The position numbers and the translations under genes were made by a program. The notes below the pieces were generated by a model. It did no database searches and was not told the origin of the DNA. It worked only from the letters and a program-made list of their open reading frames with translations. Shown piece by piece: positions 1 to 8,694 of a DNA stretch of 64,000 nt (positions are counted from its first letter, which is position 1; every line of letters begins with the position of its first letter). Source of the stretch: Photobacterium kagoshimensis (GTDB lineage: Bacteria > Pseudomonadota > Gammaproteobacteria > Enterobacterales > Vibrionaceae); NCBI RefSeq assembly GCF_050337045.1, contig NZ_JAKJSO010000010.1, forward strand, positions 310,001 to 374,000, in the 5' to 3' direction.

Positions 1-597
1 CCAAAGCGGCTTAGTTTCAATATTATTCGTGTTCAAATACAAAGCTGTGGGTATGTGTGAAACCAGGTACTTGGTCGGTGGCCCCCACGCAACTTCCACT
101 AGCTTGTACGCTTTGTTAGGGGCATAGAGTGGTTGTTGACCATCAATCACTTGTTTCACCCATTCAGGACTCACAAGCTGTTGGAATTGAGGTAAAGCTG
201 TGAGTGAACCTGAATAATTTAAAAGTGGCTCTTCAATGGCATTAACCGAGCTAAACCCTTGGCTTAACAGTGCCTTTTTCACTTTCTGGCTATTTGCATG
301 ATCACAATATAGATAGGTTGGCTGATCGGCCTTCAGTTGTTTATCCACCAACAACTGTTTAAACGCAGAGTCTTCAATCATCCCTAGCCATTGAGCATCT
401 AAGTTAACCGCACCAGGATAATGCCCTCCTTGCTTAGCACCGATTTCGGGCCAACCGTTATAGTAATTACTCGATCGGCAATCAATCACTTGCGTTGATT
501 CATCAAGGTTTTTAGATAACTGATCAAACGTCATTGCTTGCAGTCCAAAACTTGAAAAAACAATAACAGGTACCAGCACTTTCCTCATTGTATTCAT
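1..597 (-). CDS. Rhodanese-like sulfurtransferase, exported (3' end outside window)
   Basis: The gene runs off the left edge, so only the first 199 residues are visible. The ATG at 597 opens a short hydrophobic signal peptide ending near ...SFGLQA. A first rhodanese domain follows (VIDCRSSNYYNG, then HYPGAVNLD, with a candidate active-site Cys in YLYCDHANS), and a second begins near residue 165 (KLVEVAWG, HIPTALYLNT). Two tandem domains are the layout of thiosulfate or 3-mercaptopyruvate sulfurtransferases, and the signal peptide suggests periplasmic action. It points the same way as the glycine reductase operon but is separated from it by a terminator and about 190 bases, so co-transcription is unlikely. 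The substrate cannot be told. Confidence 0.75.
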   Translation of the reverse strand, partial: MNTMRKVLVPVIVFSSFGLQAMTFDQLSKNLDESTQVIDCRSSNYYNGWPEIGAKQGGHYPGAVNLDAQWLGMIEDSAFKQLLVDKQLKADQPTYLYCDHANSQKVKKALLSQGFSSVNAIEEPLLNYSGSLTALPQFQQLVSPEWVKQVIDGQQPLYAPNKAYKLVEVAWGPPTKYLVSHIPTALYLNTNNIETKPLW

Positions 598-783
598 CAG
601 CCAACCTTACTGTGCTTATCACCACTCAGCCTGAGTGATATAAATTAAAAACTCCACTGATTATAATGAAACAAAGCACATATTATGGCGACTAGGCTCT
701 CAAGTTTACCTTTGATGAAGCTTCACACTTGTAAATGAGAGATAAGCGAAATTAAATATCAAATCATGCATATAGGGGACGAA

Positions 784-819
784 AGAAAAAGCACTACTTA
801 CCATGATGGTTTTCGTGCT
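784..819 (-). terminator. Rho-independent terminator after grdD
   Basis: On the minus strand an outer stem AGCAC/GTGCT encloses an inner stem ACCAT/ATGGT and is followed by TTTTTCTTTC. It starts 24 bases after the grdD stop and closes the trxB-to-grdD operon. Confidence 0.65.
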
Positions 820-842
820 CAATATTATTTTAAATCACAACA

Positions 843-2006
843 CTAGCCTAAGAACTCCGTTTCAACTAGGCGAGCTTTGGCGGCATCGATATCTTCCTTC
901 GCAACAAGGATAATCGGGCCTGTACAGCCCATCCCAGTGCGAGCAAAGATATTTGCTTGCCACAATGATTGGCAGGCATCTTCAATCTCTAAGATATCAA
1001 TGCCACCGATCTCCGAGTCGGTTACCTTTTCAGGTGGTGCGACGACGGTTTCTTTGGTTTCTACTGGCGCTTTTGGCTGACAATATTTTGCCAGAGTACT
1101 GTTTAAGCCTGATAAGGTTGCTGCTTCCCACTCCTCGTCAACGCGCTTCATTACCTCTCCTTTTGCTGCGTCTGCACATAATCTCATGGCTCCTGCCACA
1201 ACTGGTGCCCCTGACGCCCGAGAGATAATATTCACTAGCTTACCTGCCGTACCTTCACCTAAGCCCGGTCCATAACCAAAGCCCGAGGCTTCATAGCTAC
1301 CGCCTGTCGTGAACGAAGAGAACATTTTCATCAGCAAATTGCCGGTTAGGCTATCAGTCACCATGACATCTGGTGTACCTTGCAGCAAATCATTACCGCG
1401 CATGGCAATTCCGCCATCTGCTCGTCCTGACTCTGCAAAGTGAACGTCATAACCCGCTTGTTGAAGGTCTCGTAGCGCACGTTCACAGAGAGCTGCCCCA
1501 TCAATATTTAGCACCCCAACCGTTGGCTTTTCGATCCCTGTCGCTTTTGCTAGTGCAATCCCATACAAGGTGTTTTTGAGCATCGCCGCTTGGCGGTTGG
1601 TATCTGTGGTACCTGTGGTAGAGGCAATGATCATCTCACGCCCAGTACCCGGTGTTACCACTTTACCCATGGTGCTCACACCAAGAGGGAAAGCATAATG
1701 CAAAGTGACACAGCCATCGATTTGCTTCTGCTCAAACAAGCTTTCCATCACTTGGTGGCATTGGTTTAAATCTTCTGCAGGGTGGCATTCAAAGCCACAC
1801 TCAGGATCATTACAGCCAATGAGCACGGGCTCGATGTCGCTGTGCTGTCGTGCAACTAACTGTGCACCACGAAGCAGTTCTTGTGGGCCATGCTCGCTGC
1901 CGATCAGCGTAAGTGCAATTCGGGTTTTCTTACCAAATTGTCCACTTAACAGGCCATCCGCCATTGCTGAAAACGTGTCGGACAGTTGTTGATTGATATT
2001 AGCCAT
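843..2006 (-). CDS. grdD: Glycine/sarcosine/betaine reductase component C, alpha subunit GrdD
   Basis: This 387-residue protein matches GrdD in length and content. With GrdC it takes the carboxymethyl group from the selenoprotein GrdA and releases acetyl phosphate, the energy-yielding step of glycine reduction. The body resembles phosphotransacetylase/PlsX-type folds (LTLIGSEHG, VMVTDSLTGN, GFGYGPGLGEG). Near the C-terminus, ARTGMGCTGPI places Cys361 where other GrdD proteins carry the acetylated cysteine. The ATG at 2006 has a GGAGG ribosome site, and grdC ends 12 bases upstream, so it is the last gene of the trxB-trxA-grdA-grdA-grdC-grdD operon. It acts in the cytoplasm. The subunit is shared by all three reductases, so it does not by itself fix the substrate. 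Confidence 0.93.
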   Translation of the reverse strand: MANINQQLSDTFSAMADGLLSGQFGKKTRIALTLIGSEHGPQELLRGAQLVARQHSDIEPVLIGCNDPECGFECHPAEDLNQCHQVMESLFEQKQIDGCVTLHYAFPLGVSTMGKVVTPGTGREMIIASTTGTTDTNRQAAMLKNTLYGIALAKATGIEKPTVGVLNIDGAALCERALRDLQQAGYDVHFAESGRADGGIAMRGNDLLQGTPDVMVTDSLTGNLLMKMFSSFTTGGSYEASGFGYGPGLGEGTAGKLVNIISRASGAPVVAGAMRLCADAAKGEVMKRVDEEWEAATLSGLNSTLAKYCQPKAPVETKETVVAPPEKVTDSEIGGIDILEIEDACQSLWQANIFARTGMGCTGPIILVAKEDIDAAKARLVETEFLG

Positions 2007-2018
2007 CGCAACCTCCGA

Positions 2019-3560
2019 TTACTTCTCGCTCTTCGCGTTTAGCAAGTTTTCAGCCACATCGCGCATTGCTTGCGCCACAACCTGTTTCACTTGATTCTCA
2101 TCGAACACTTCATCTTGCTTGCCGCTGTTCTTCTGAACCACAAAGCTCAAGCCATCAAACAAGTTAGTCATACGACCTAAGAACAAGCTGCCTTTACCTA
2201 CCATCATGAAGTTTTTAATTTCATCATTGAGGATCATGTCACGGCCAAAGCCAAGAAAAGGAACGCCGGATGGAATATGCCCTTGCGTTGGCGCAAAGCC
2301 CGTCATGCCGTGTTTTACGACAAACGCTGGCAACTGGGTACGTTCCATCTGCCCTTCTTTCACCGCTAGCGCAGCAATCATTTTGTAGTTTGATTCTGGC
2401 ACATTACCTGCGCCCGCAGGTTTGGTGATCTCAGGGTTTTGCATCTCTACCGAGTACTTGTCGATATCTGTCATCTTCATGCCAGCGGCTTTAAGCGGTG
2501 CGGCAATCAATGCCGTCATAACCGCTTGTGGCGATGAACCTGTACCAATTTGATGACGACCAACAATATCAGTGTTAATTTCAGGGCTAACACCGTCATT
2601 TTCAGACACCATGCAAGCAAAGCCTGCTAAACAATCTTCCAGTACAGGCAAGTTGTTTTTCACATGGTCACGACCATTCATACCTAACTTAGCAACAGCA
2701 CCACCAGCAACAACCATGACATTTTTGAAAATGCCAGATTTCACTAGCGCTGCTGCGAGTGTCATTGCGTGCGCAGGGGCTGCACAGAAACCACGAACAT
2801 CAGAACCGGTCGCGCTGTTACAACCAATCACTTCACCAATGGCTTTCGCGAAGTTACCGCCGCCACGTTGGTTAATGTCACCACACGCTTCTTCTGAACA
2901 TTCGATCAGGTAATCAACTTTATCAAGTTCAATACCCTGCTGTTTTAAGAGCATCGCTGCCATCACGCCCGATGCTTTTGTGCAGAGGTTTTCTAGCATG
3001 ATATGGGCAGATAAGTTTTCATCTTCATCATGCGCCGCTTTCACACAACCCACCAACTCACCATTCATCATCAAGACTTCAGCTTGGTGGTGCTCTGTCA
3101 GTGCTAGGATTTCATCTTTCGTGATGATTTGATGACCCGCCAGTAAATCAACGTCATCACCGTATAATGGATGATGCGCCACTTGTGCGTGGTATGTGTC
3201 GATAAACTCTTGAGTCAGTTGGACCAAATTGAACACATCTACGTGGTTCAACATGGCATAAAATTGAGGCTGGTTGTAGATTTCACCGAACTGACCTTGT
3301 TGAGCCGTGTGCTCTTTATTTTCAAACCAAGGTTGTGGGATATCTGCTAATTGCTGCGGGGTGAGGTTTCCGATGTAACACTGGTTAGCGGGGTAAGAAA
3401 CAACGTCTTCGAATGGACGAAGGTGATCTTTCAACTGCTTCAAGTACGGGTCTGAAGGATCTTTTGCCCGTGACTGTACTTGTACTGAACCGTGTTGAAT
3501 TAATACATCTGGTGTATGGGCGAGCATGTAGCTCACACCTTTAATTACTGCGTATCCCAT
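2019..3560 (-). CDS. grdC: Glycine/sarcosine/betaine reductase component C, beta subunit GrdC
   Basis: The 513-residue product is of the size expected for GrdC and carries the ketoacyl-synthase-III-like features of the family (GCNSATGSDVRGFCAAPAHAM, VMVVAGGAVAKLGMNG, GRHQIGTGSSPQAVMTALIA). Together with GrdD it forms the acetyl-phosphate-releasing component C. The ATG at 3560 has a clear AGGAG site five bases upstream. It lies 78 bases after the first grdA and 12 bases before grdD, in one transcriptional direction. No internal TGA is present, so unlike its neighbours it is not a selenoprotein. Confidence 0.93.
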   Translation of the reverse strand: MGYAVIKGVSYMLAHTPDVLIQHGSVQVQSRAKDPSDPYLKQLKDHLRPFEDVVSYPANQCYIGNLTPQQLADIPQPWFENKEHTAQQGQFGEIYNQPQFYAMLNHVDVFNLVQLTQEFIDTYHAQVAHHPLYGDDVDLLAGHQIITKDEILALTEHHQAEVLMMNGELVGCVKAAHDEDENLSAHIMLENLCTKASGVMAAMLLKQQGIELDKVDYLIECSEEACGDINQRGGGNFAKAIGEVIGCNSATGSDVRGFCAAPAHAMTLAAALVKSGIFKNVMVVAGGAVAKLGMNGRDHVKNNLPVLEDCLAGFACMVSENDGVSPEINTDIVGRHQIGTGSSPQAVMTALIAAPLKAAGMKMTDIDKYSVEMQNPEITKPAGAGNVPESNYKMIAALAVKEGQMERTQLPAFVVKHGMTGFAPTQGHIPSGVPFLGFGRDMILNDEIKNFMMVGKGSLFLGRMTNLFDGLSFVVQKNSGKQDEVFDENQVKQVVAQAMRDVAENLLNAKSEK

Positions 3561-3638
3561 TGTTACTCCTGCATCCGAGCCGGATAAAAGGTTCGAACCC
3601 GCCTAAACAAACAGATCCGAACCAGCATTGAGATATAC

Positions 3639-4103
3639 TTATGCTAATGCAGTTTCGCTGCGGTATTGTTGCATTTCCGCTTTGATAGCATCGACATCAA
3701 GTACCATTTCCATCATTCCAACTTGCTCTTCATAGACAGCTGGATCAACGGCATTTTTAACTTCGTCTTCCACCACGTGATAACAAGAAAGTCCTAACTG
3801 GACTCCCGCCAATGGTCCTGCAAAAGTCGGATCACCTGTGGTGACAGTTTCACATGCTAGGCCAGAAGCTTCTGCTTCTGCGCCGCCAAGAATCACAACA
3901 AGATTCTCTGCGCCTTTTTCCTCAGCAAGTGCTTTAATCCGCTTTTGATTTTCCAGATCCATTGCGCCAGCGCTTGTTCAGACGAAACATTCTGTAGTAG
4001 AGAAAGCAACGTGAGCACCTGTGGTCTTCATGCAAGTTTCAATTGCCTGACCAGGTACGCCATCGCGGTCTCCAAGAATGATCACTGTTTTATTAGCGAA
4101 CAC
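3639..4103 (-). CDS. grdA: Glycine reductase selenoprotein A (GrdA), downstream copy, with in-frame TGA (Sec42)
   Basis: The frame is open from GTG 4103 (site GGGAGA) to 3639 except for one TGA at 3978-3980, read here as selenocysteine. The product of 154 residues has the GrdA signature: IILGDRDGVPGQ near the start, then TECFVU with Cys39 and Sec42, then TSAGAMDLENQ. GrdA carries the Se-carboxymethyl group from component B to component C, and its Cys/Sec pair is re-reduced by thioredoxin. Coding similarity continues on both sides of the TGA and the neighbour copy has the TGA in the same place, so this is not a nonsense mutation. Automatic calling would start it wrongly at the ATG at 3962. It lies 14 bases after the first-transcribed copy. 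Confidence 0.93.
3978..3980 (-). other. Selenocysteine codon (TGA) of grdA, downstream copy
   Basis: The TGA lies within the CFVU motif and is codon 42 of the gene. A bacterial SECIS hairpin should lie directly downstream; I see only a weak GCG/CGC pairing there. Confidence 0.9.
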
Positions 4104-4117
4104 AATCTTTCTCCCGA

Positions 4118-4585
4118 TTAAACATACTTTCCGAATTGCTCACGATACTCTTTGACCTCTGCCACGATGGCATCGACATCAAGTACCATTTCCATCATGC
4201 TTATCTGTTCGTCATAGACGTCAGCATCCACATTGTCTTTAATTTCCGGCTCAACCACATGATAACAAGAGAGTCCTAACTGGACTCCGGCTAATGGACC
4301 GGCAAAAGTAGGATCGCCGTTTGTTACGGTTTCACACGCTAGGCCAGAAGCTTCTGCTTCCGCGCCACCAAGTACGACTACCAAATTCTCTGGGCCGAAC
4401 TCCTCAGCAAAACCTTTGATCCTCTTCTGGTTTTCCAGATCCATAGCACCTGCGCTGGTTCAGACGAAACACTCAGTTGTAGAGAAAAGAACATGCGCAC
4501 CAGCAGTTTTAATACAAGCTTCGATTGCTTGTCCTGGTACACCGTCTCTGTCTCCCAAGATAATAACTTTCTTATCTTTGAGCAT
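4118..4585 (-). CDS. grdA: Glycine reductase selenoprotein A (GrdA), upstream copy, with in-frame TGA (Sec42)
   Basis: The frame from ATG 4585 (site TTGGAGTG) to 4118 holds one TGA at 4460-4462, which falls in the same TECFVU motif as in the neighbouring copy. The 155-residue product starts MLKDKKVIILGDRD. By eye it shares roughly three quarters of its residues with the next copy; the differences lie mainly at the N-terminus, in the middle helix after QKRIK, and at the C-terminal tail. Both copies keep Cys39, Sec42 and the LACETVT and AGPLAGVQLGLSCYHVVE blocks, so both look functional. The pair is a tandem duplication within the operon. A gap of about 218 bases separates it from trxA upstream. 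Confidence 0.93.
4460..4462 (-). other. Selenocysteine codon (TGA) of grdA, upstream copy
   Basis: The TGA is codon 42, within CFVU. Downstream, CCAG and CTGG blocks 16 bases apart, with AGC/GCT inside, could pair as a SECIS element. That pairing is a hand-drawn guess. Confidence 0.9.
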
Positions 4586-4773
4586 TGTTCACTCCAAGGG
4601 TACAGATTACTACGATCATGCTTATCAGCTTATGGAGAACCACGTACTGAGTTCACATGGATTTTATAAAGCACTTTTTTTCCTACCCTGCTTTCATCGA
4701 AAGCCATGTAGAGAAAGCGAGGCTTATATTTGCGCCAACAGGCCGTTGCCTATTAAATACAAATTCATTATTG

Positions 4774-4792
4774 GGTGTAAATCAGTTACACC
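4774..4792 (-). other. Hairpin between trxA and grdA
   Basis: A perfect 7-bp inverted repeat (GGTGTAA/TTACACC, 5-base loop) lies 11 bases after the trxA stop. No long T run follows, so it is more likely an RNA-stabilising or partial-termination element than a full terminator. Confidence 0.4.
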
Positions 4793-4803
4793 TAGTTATA
4801 CTT

Positions 4804-5130
4804 TTATGCTGTTTCTGCGATGTAGCTTTCTACTTTGCTTGCCACATCTTCCATTTCTAACTCTTCGCCAGAAAGATGTTCAATTTTTTCACCGTTTTTG
4901 TAGAAAACGAAAGATGGTAAGCCCATCACTTTCTGCGCCATCGCTAAACGACGGTTACCCTGAATGTTCAGCTTGCAGAACTTCATGTCGTTACCGTACT
5001 TCTCAGCTAATTCCATCACTTCTGGCATCAATTCAATACAGCGACCACAACTTTCGCTCCAGAAATCCACCAGCACGACGCCATCTACTTTCACTTCAGC
5101 ATCAAAGTTATCTTTATTTAGTTCGATCAT
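4804..5130 (-). CDS. trxA: Thioredoxin of the glycine reductase system (CGRC active site)
   Basis: This 108-residue protein has the thioredoxin fold pattern (VVLVDFWSESCGRC, then GLPSFVFYKNGE with the cis-Pro region). The redox pair is Cys28-Gly-Arg-Cys31, preceded by Ser rather than the usual Trp, so it departs from the general WCGPC form. Thioredoxins in grd operons typically have such altered motifs and serve GrdA rather than general metabolism. The ATG at 5130 has an AAGGGA site, and trxB ends 10 bases upstream, so the two are co-transcribed. It acts in the cytoplasm, passing electrons from TrxB to the GrdA Cys/Sec pair. Confidence 0.9.
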   Translation of the reverse strand: MIELNKDNFDAEVKVDGVVLVDFWSESCGRCIELMPEVMELAEKYGNDMKFCKLNIQGNRRLAMAQKVMGLPSFVFYKNGEKIEHLSGEELEMEDVASKVESYIAETA

Positions 5131-5140
5131 TGCGTTTCCC

Positions 5141-6352
5141 TTAATACAGAGTATCTAACTCAGCAATATCCTTAACATCCACTCGCTTGGCTTCCTGCCC
5201 AGCGTCAAATCGGATCACAACTGGCACTTGCGAAACCGAGAAACGGTTTGCAATATTTTGACTCTTGTAGGTATCTATGGTGACAACACGTTGATCAGGC
5301 TTATCTTTGCAATCTTGCTCTAGCTGGTTAATCACCGCTAAGCTTTCTTTGCTTAATGGATTCCAGAACGCCACCATTGCCGTACCGCCAAATTCAGAGA
5401 CAGACTTGCGCCAGTTTTCTTCTTCTTCGATATAACGGTCTGCTGCGACTGCCGCGACTGCACCATCGCCCGCTGCGGTAACCACTTGGCGAAGGAATTT
5501 ATCTGTTACATCACCAACAGCAAAGATACCAGGAACGTTAGTTTCTTGTTTTTCGTTGGTGATCACATAGCCTTGTGGCGTTAGTGCCACTTGGTCTTTG
5601 ATGAAGTCGGTTTTTGGCACTGTGCCAACAAACATGAAAACACCATCGGTTGATAACTCGGAGATTTCACCGGTTTTCAGGTGTTTCAATTTCACACCGC
5701 TAACCAGTTCATCACCGCAGATTTCTTCAACCACAGAATTCCAAACAAATTCAATTTTATCGTTAGCAAACGCTTGTTCTTGCGCGGTACGATCCGCGTC
5801 GAGAATGCCTTGATCATGCAGGACAATCATGGTGACTTTATTAACGAACTTGGTCAGGAAGACAGATTCTTCAACCGCAGTGTTACCAGAACCAACTACG
5901 ACAACATCAAGTTCTTCGTAAAAATCCGCATCGCAAGTCGCACAATAAGAAACACCTTTACCACGGAACTCAGATTCGCCCGTAATACCGAGGATGCGCG
6001 GTGTCGCCCCTGTTGCAACTATGATGCTTTTAGTTTGGTAGGTTTCGCCTTTGCTGGTTGTTAACGTCTTAATAAAGCCATCGTCAGCAATAGTGATTTC
6101 AGATACAAGTCCGCGGGTAAACTCCACACCAAACTTATTACAGTGTTCACGGAACATATCCATTAACTGCGGACCAGTTGCTTCCACAATACCTGGGTAG
6201 TTTTCCATTTCACTGGTTGTCGCGGCTTGACCGCCTGTATTGCGCTTATCTTCTATGATTAGGGTTTTCATTTTGCCACGAGCGGCATAAACCCCAGCTG
6301 ACATACCACCAGCACCGCCACCAATTATGATGACATCGTATAGTTCAGACAT
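5141..6352 (-). CDS. trxB: Thioredoxin reductase with C-terminal thioredoxin-like extension
   Basis: The first 310 or so residues are a standard FAD/NADPH thioredoxin reductase: GGGAGG near residue 11, the redox site CATC (Cys137, Cys140), the NADPH site VVGSGNTA and a C-terminal GIFAVGDVTD. About 90 further residues follow (WRKSVSEFGGTAMVAFWNP...) that read like a thioredoxin domain, including VSQVPVVIRF around a cis-Pro. The CXXC is replaced by a sequence without cysteines. The start at 6352 is preferred over the GTG at 6361 because GGTGA lies just upstream of the ATG and the protein then opens MSELYDVIIIGGG. It is first in the operon and supplies electrons for glycine reduction. The tail may serve as a docking domain. 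Confidence 0.9.
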   Translation of the reverse strand: MSELYDVIIIGGGAGGMSAGVYAARGKMKTLIIEDKRNTGGQAATTSEMENYPGIVEATGPQLMDMFREHCNKFGVEFTRGLVSEITIADDGFIKTLTTSKGETYQTKSIIVATGATPRILGITGESEFRGKGVSYCATCDADFYEELDVVVVGSGNTAVEESVFLTKFVNKVTMIVLHDQGILDADRTAQEQAFANDKIEFVWNSVVEEICGDELVSGVKLKHLKTGEISELSTDGVFMFVGTVPKTDFIKDQVALTPQGYVITNEKQETNVPGIFAVGDVTDKFLRQVVTAAGDGAVAAVAADRYIEEEENWRKSVSEFGGTAMVAFWNPLSKESLAVINQLEQDCKDKPDQRVVTIDTYKSQNIANRFSVSQVPVVIRFDAGQEAKRVDVKDIAELDTLY

Positions 6353-6361
6353 ATAATTCAC

Positions 6362-7272
6362 CGATTGCTATTTCACGACTACATGCCCATCTTCCCTAAT
6401 GGAATAGTGTGGACATATCAAAACAAATCAGTTCTTGCGACAGCATCATAAATAAGAAGACAGCAATATATAGCTGTGAATCAGTTCATCTTATACTTTA
6501 ATGAGCTGTTAATTGAATCGGGATGGTGAAATATAATTTTATACCACCCAGATATAATCTCTAATTCTTTTAACTTGTAAGTGATTATAATTAGTAATCT
6601 TTATTTTTTTGTGAGCAAAGCCTAATTACAGTACAAAATTCACCACGATATAAAAATATGATACTTAAATCATAAATCGACCATACTTAGGGTTATGTAA
6701 GTCATTATTAAAATAACCAAATTGAATATCAAACACTATATTTTGACTATCATAAGAAATATTGACGCCTATAGTCATCAAATCCACTCTCGCTTAATAT
6801 AAAAATGTTGTTCTGTAAAGGAAGCGTAGTTAAAAAACGCTTTCACTTCGGTTGATTTTAATATCCCCCCCTCTATCATTAGTAAAAATAATGACTAGCA
6901 ATAAAATATCTAGCCTATCGTCACTTTCTATTTTAGAGCACTAACCCAGCCAATTTTTTACTCTTATTTTATGTACTTGAATCAAATAATAGCCTTGCGT
7001 TTTGTTTACTTTATTTACTCGCTTTTTTTTACAACCCCATTAGTAGCAATTGTTTTTAATTACAAACATCAGTAAACAATCACCTAACTTGATTTTTATT
7101 TCCAACCACCCAATAAGACATCAGCTAGACTTTTAATTTACATAACACTCAATTAGCCAGTGTTTAATCTTGATATATTTATATCAATAAGCAGATCATT
7201 CTCACAAACACATAAGTATTCAGAATGATAACCTCCAGACCGAATCATCATTAATCAATGCGGAGTAAGGCA
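6362..7272. other. Long AT-rich divergent intergenic region
   Basis: About 900 bases separate the divergent trxB operon and the aminopeptidase gene. It must hold both promoters. I see no convincing open frame, no glycine-riboswitch core and no canonical FNR site. The only clear structure is the palindrome at 7170-7187. Confidence 0.6.
7170..7187. promoter_or_regulatory. AT-rich palindrome upstream of the aminopeptidase gene
   Basis: TTGATATA and TATATCAA face each other around a central TT, about 86 bases before the aminopeptidase start. The arms resemble FNR half-sites, but the spacing (8 bases between TTGAT and ATCAA instead of 4) does not fit FNR. The protein that binds it, if any, is unknown. 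Confidence 0.35.
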
Positions 7273-8670
7273 ATGGAAACGCTTAAGTTCACTAATGGTT
7301 GGCTCGATCTCGATAAAAAGAGAATAGATGAAATAAACCTTTTCAATGAAGGCTATAAACACTTTTTAAACCAAGGAAAAACTGAAAGACAGTGTGTGAC
7401 TGTCTCAATTGCTCAAGCAGAACAACACGGCTTTCGTCCTATTTCTGAATTTGAACAGTTAGTTGCTGGCGACAAAGTGTATTTTATTAACCGTCATAAG
7501 AATGTTGTACTCGCCATTATAGGGCAACGTCCAATCAGTGAGGGGATCCGTTACGTTGTTTCTCACATCGACTCACCAAGATTAGACTTAAAACCATCGC
7601 CAATCTACGAGAAATGTGAACTCGCGCTGATGCGAACACACTACTATGGTGGCATCAAAAAATACCAATGGGCCTCACGTCCCCTTGCATTACACGGCAT
7701 CGTCGTCACTAAGTCTGGTCGTAAAGTCGATATTGCAATTGGCGAGGACGACAGCGATCCTGTTTTCACGATTCCAGACCTACTTCCGCACTTAGATCGC
7801 AAAGTACAGCGTGAGCGCAAAGCCGATGAAGTACTTAAAGGTGAAGAACTACAAATCGTAGTTGGCTCTGTGCCAATGACCTTTGATGATGAAAAAATTA
7901 AAGATACCGTCAAGCACCATGTGCTAACCAAGCTGTTTGAAAAGTACGAGATCAGCGAGCCTGATTTTATCTCCGCTGAACTCATGCTAGTGCCAGCAGG
8001 TAAAGCGCGCGATGTAGGCTTAGACCACGGCATTATTGGGGCTTACGGCCAAGATGATCGCATTTGTGCTTACACCTCACTTGAAGCAATTTTCGATATC
8101 GATACACCAGAGCAAACTGCGGTGTGCTTCTTGGTTGATAAAGAAGAAATCGGCTCGACTGGCGCAACAGGCCTTGAGTCACGCTACTTAGAATTCTTTA
8201 CGGGTGAATTACTGGTGCGTCAAGCGGGTGCTAACTACAACGACCAAATGCTACGCCGCTGTTTATGGCAATCTTACGCGCTATCTTCTGATGTCAACGC
8301 TGGACTTAACCCACTATTTGAATCTGTTCACGATGCACAAAATGCCTCAAAACTGGGTTACGGTTTAGTACTTACTAAATACACAGGGCACGGCGGTAAA
8401 GTCGCATCAAACGATGCAGATGCTGAATACGTGGCTGCGTTGCGTCGTATTTTCGATGACACCGACATCAAATGGCAAACCGGCTTACTTGGCAAAGTAG
8501 ACGAAGGGGGCGGCGGTACAGTGGCGAAATACCTCGCACATTACGGCATTAACACCATAGATGCAGGGGCGGCGATCTTGTCCATGCACTCACCGTTCGA
8601 ACTCTCTTCTAAGTTCGATGTGCATGAACTTTACCGTGCTTACAAAGCTTTCTACCTGCAGGCGCTATAA
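7273..8670 (+). CDS. M18-family zinc aminopeptidase
   Basis: The 465-residue product has the M18 metal and catalytic motifs in order: SHIDSPRLDL (metal His/Asp), DKEEIGSTGATG (catalytic Glu pair), SSDVNAG, and MHSPFELSSKFD (last metal His). It should remove N-terminal residues from peptides in the cytoplasm. I start it at ATG 7273, because GGAGTAAGG lies directly upstream, rather than at ATG 7258. The gene is divergent from the trxB-grd operon and 24 bases upstream of a peptide transporter. The pair probably imports and trims peptides, feeding glycine to the reductase. Residue preference cannot be judged from the sequence. Confidence 0.88.
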   Translation: METLKFTNGWLDLDKKRIDEINLFNEGYKHFLNQGKTERQCVTVSIAQAEQHGFRPISEFEQLVAGDKVYFINRHKNVVLAIIGQRPISEGIRYVVSHIDSPRLDLKPSPIYEKCELALMRTHYYGGIKKYQWASRPLALHGIVVTKSGRKVDIAIGEDDSDPVFTIPDLLPHLDRKVQRERKADEVLKGEELQIVVGSVPMTFDDEKIKDTVKHHVLTKLFEKYEISEPDFISAELMLVPAGKARDVGLDHGIIGAYGQDDRICAYTSLEAIFDIDTPEQTAVCFLVDKEEIGSTGATGLESRYLEFFTGELLVRQAGANYNDQMLRRCLWQSYALSSDVNAGLNPLFESVHDAQNASKLGYGLVLTKYTGHGGKVASNDADAEYVAALRRIFDDTDIKWQTGLLGKVDEGGGGTVAKYLAHYGINTIDAGAAILSMHSPFELSSKFDVHELYRAYKAFYLQAL

Positions 8671-8694
8671 CCTCAGCATCATGGAGATACGATC

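Noticed and set aside
4416..5144. A 242-codon open frame on the plus strand across trxA and the upstream grdA copy
   Set aside because: It lies opposite two genes with clear family motifs and good ribosome sites, and its own product is a low-complexity Ser/Leu/Cys-rich sequence.
7170..7187. An FNR site
   Set aside because: The half-sites are separated by eight bases, not four, so the spacing is wrong for FNR.
6362..7272. A glycine riboswitch before trxB or the aminopeptidase
   Set aside because: I looked on both strands for the conserved glycine-aptamer core and did not see it; only the palindrome at 7170-7187 stood out.
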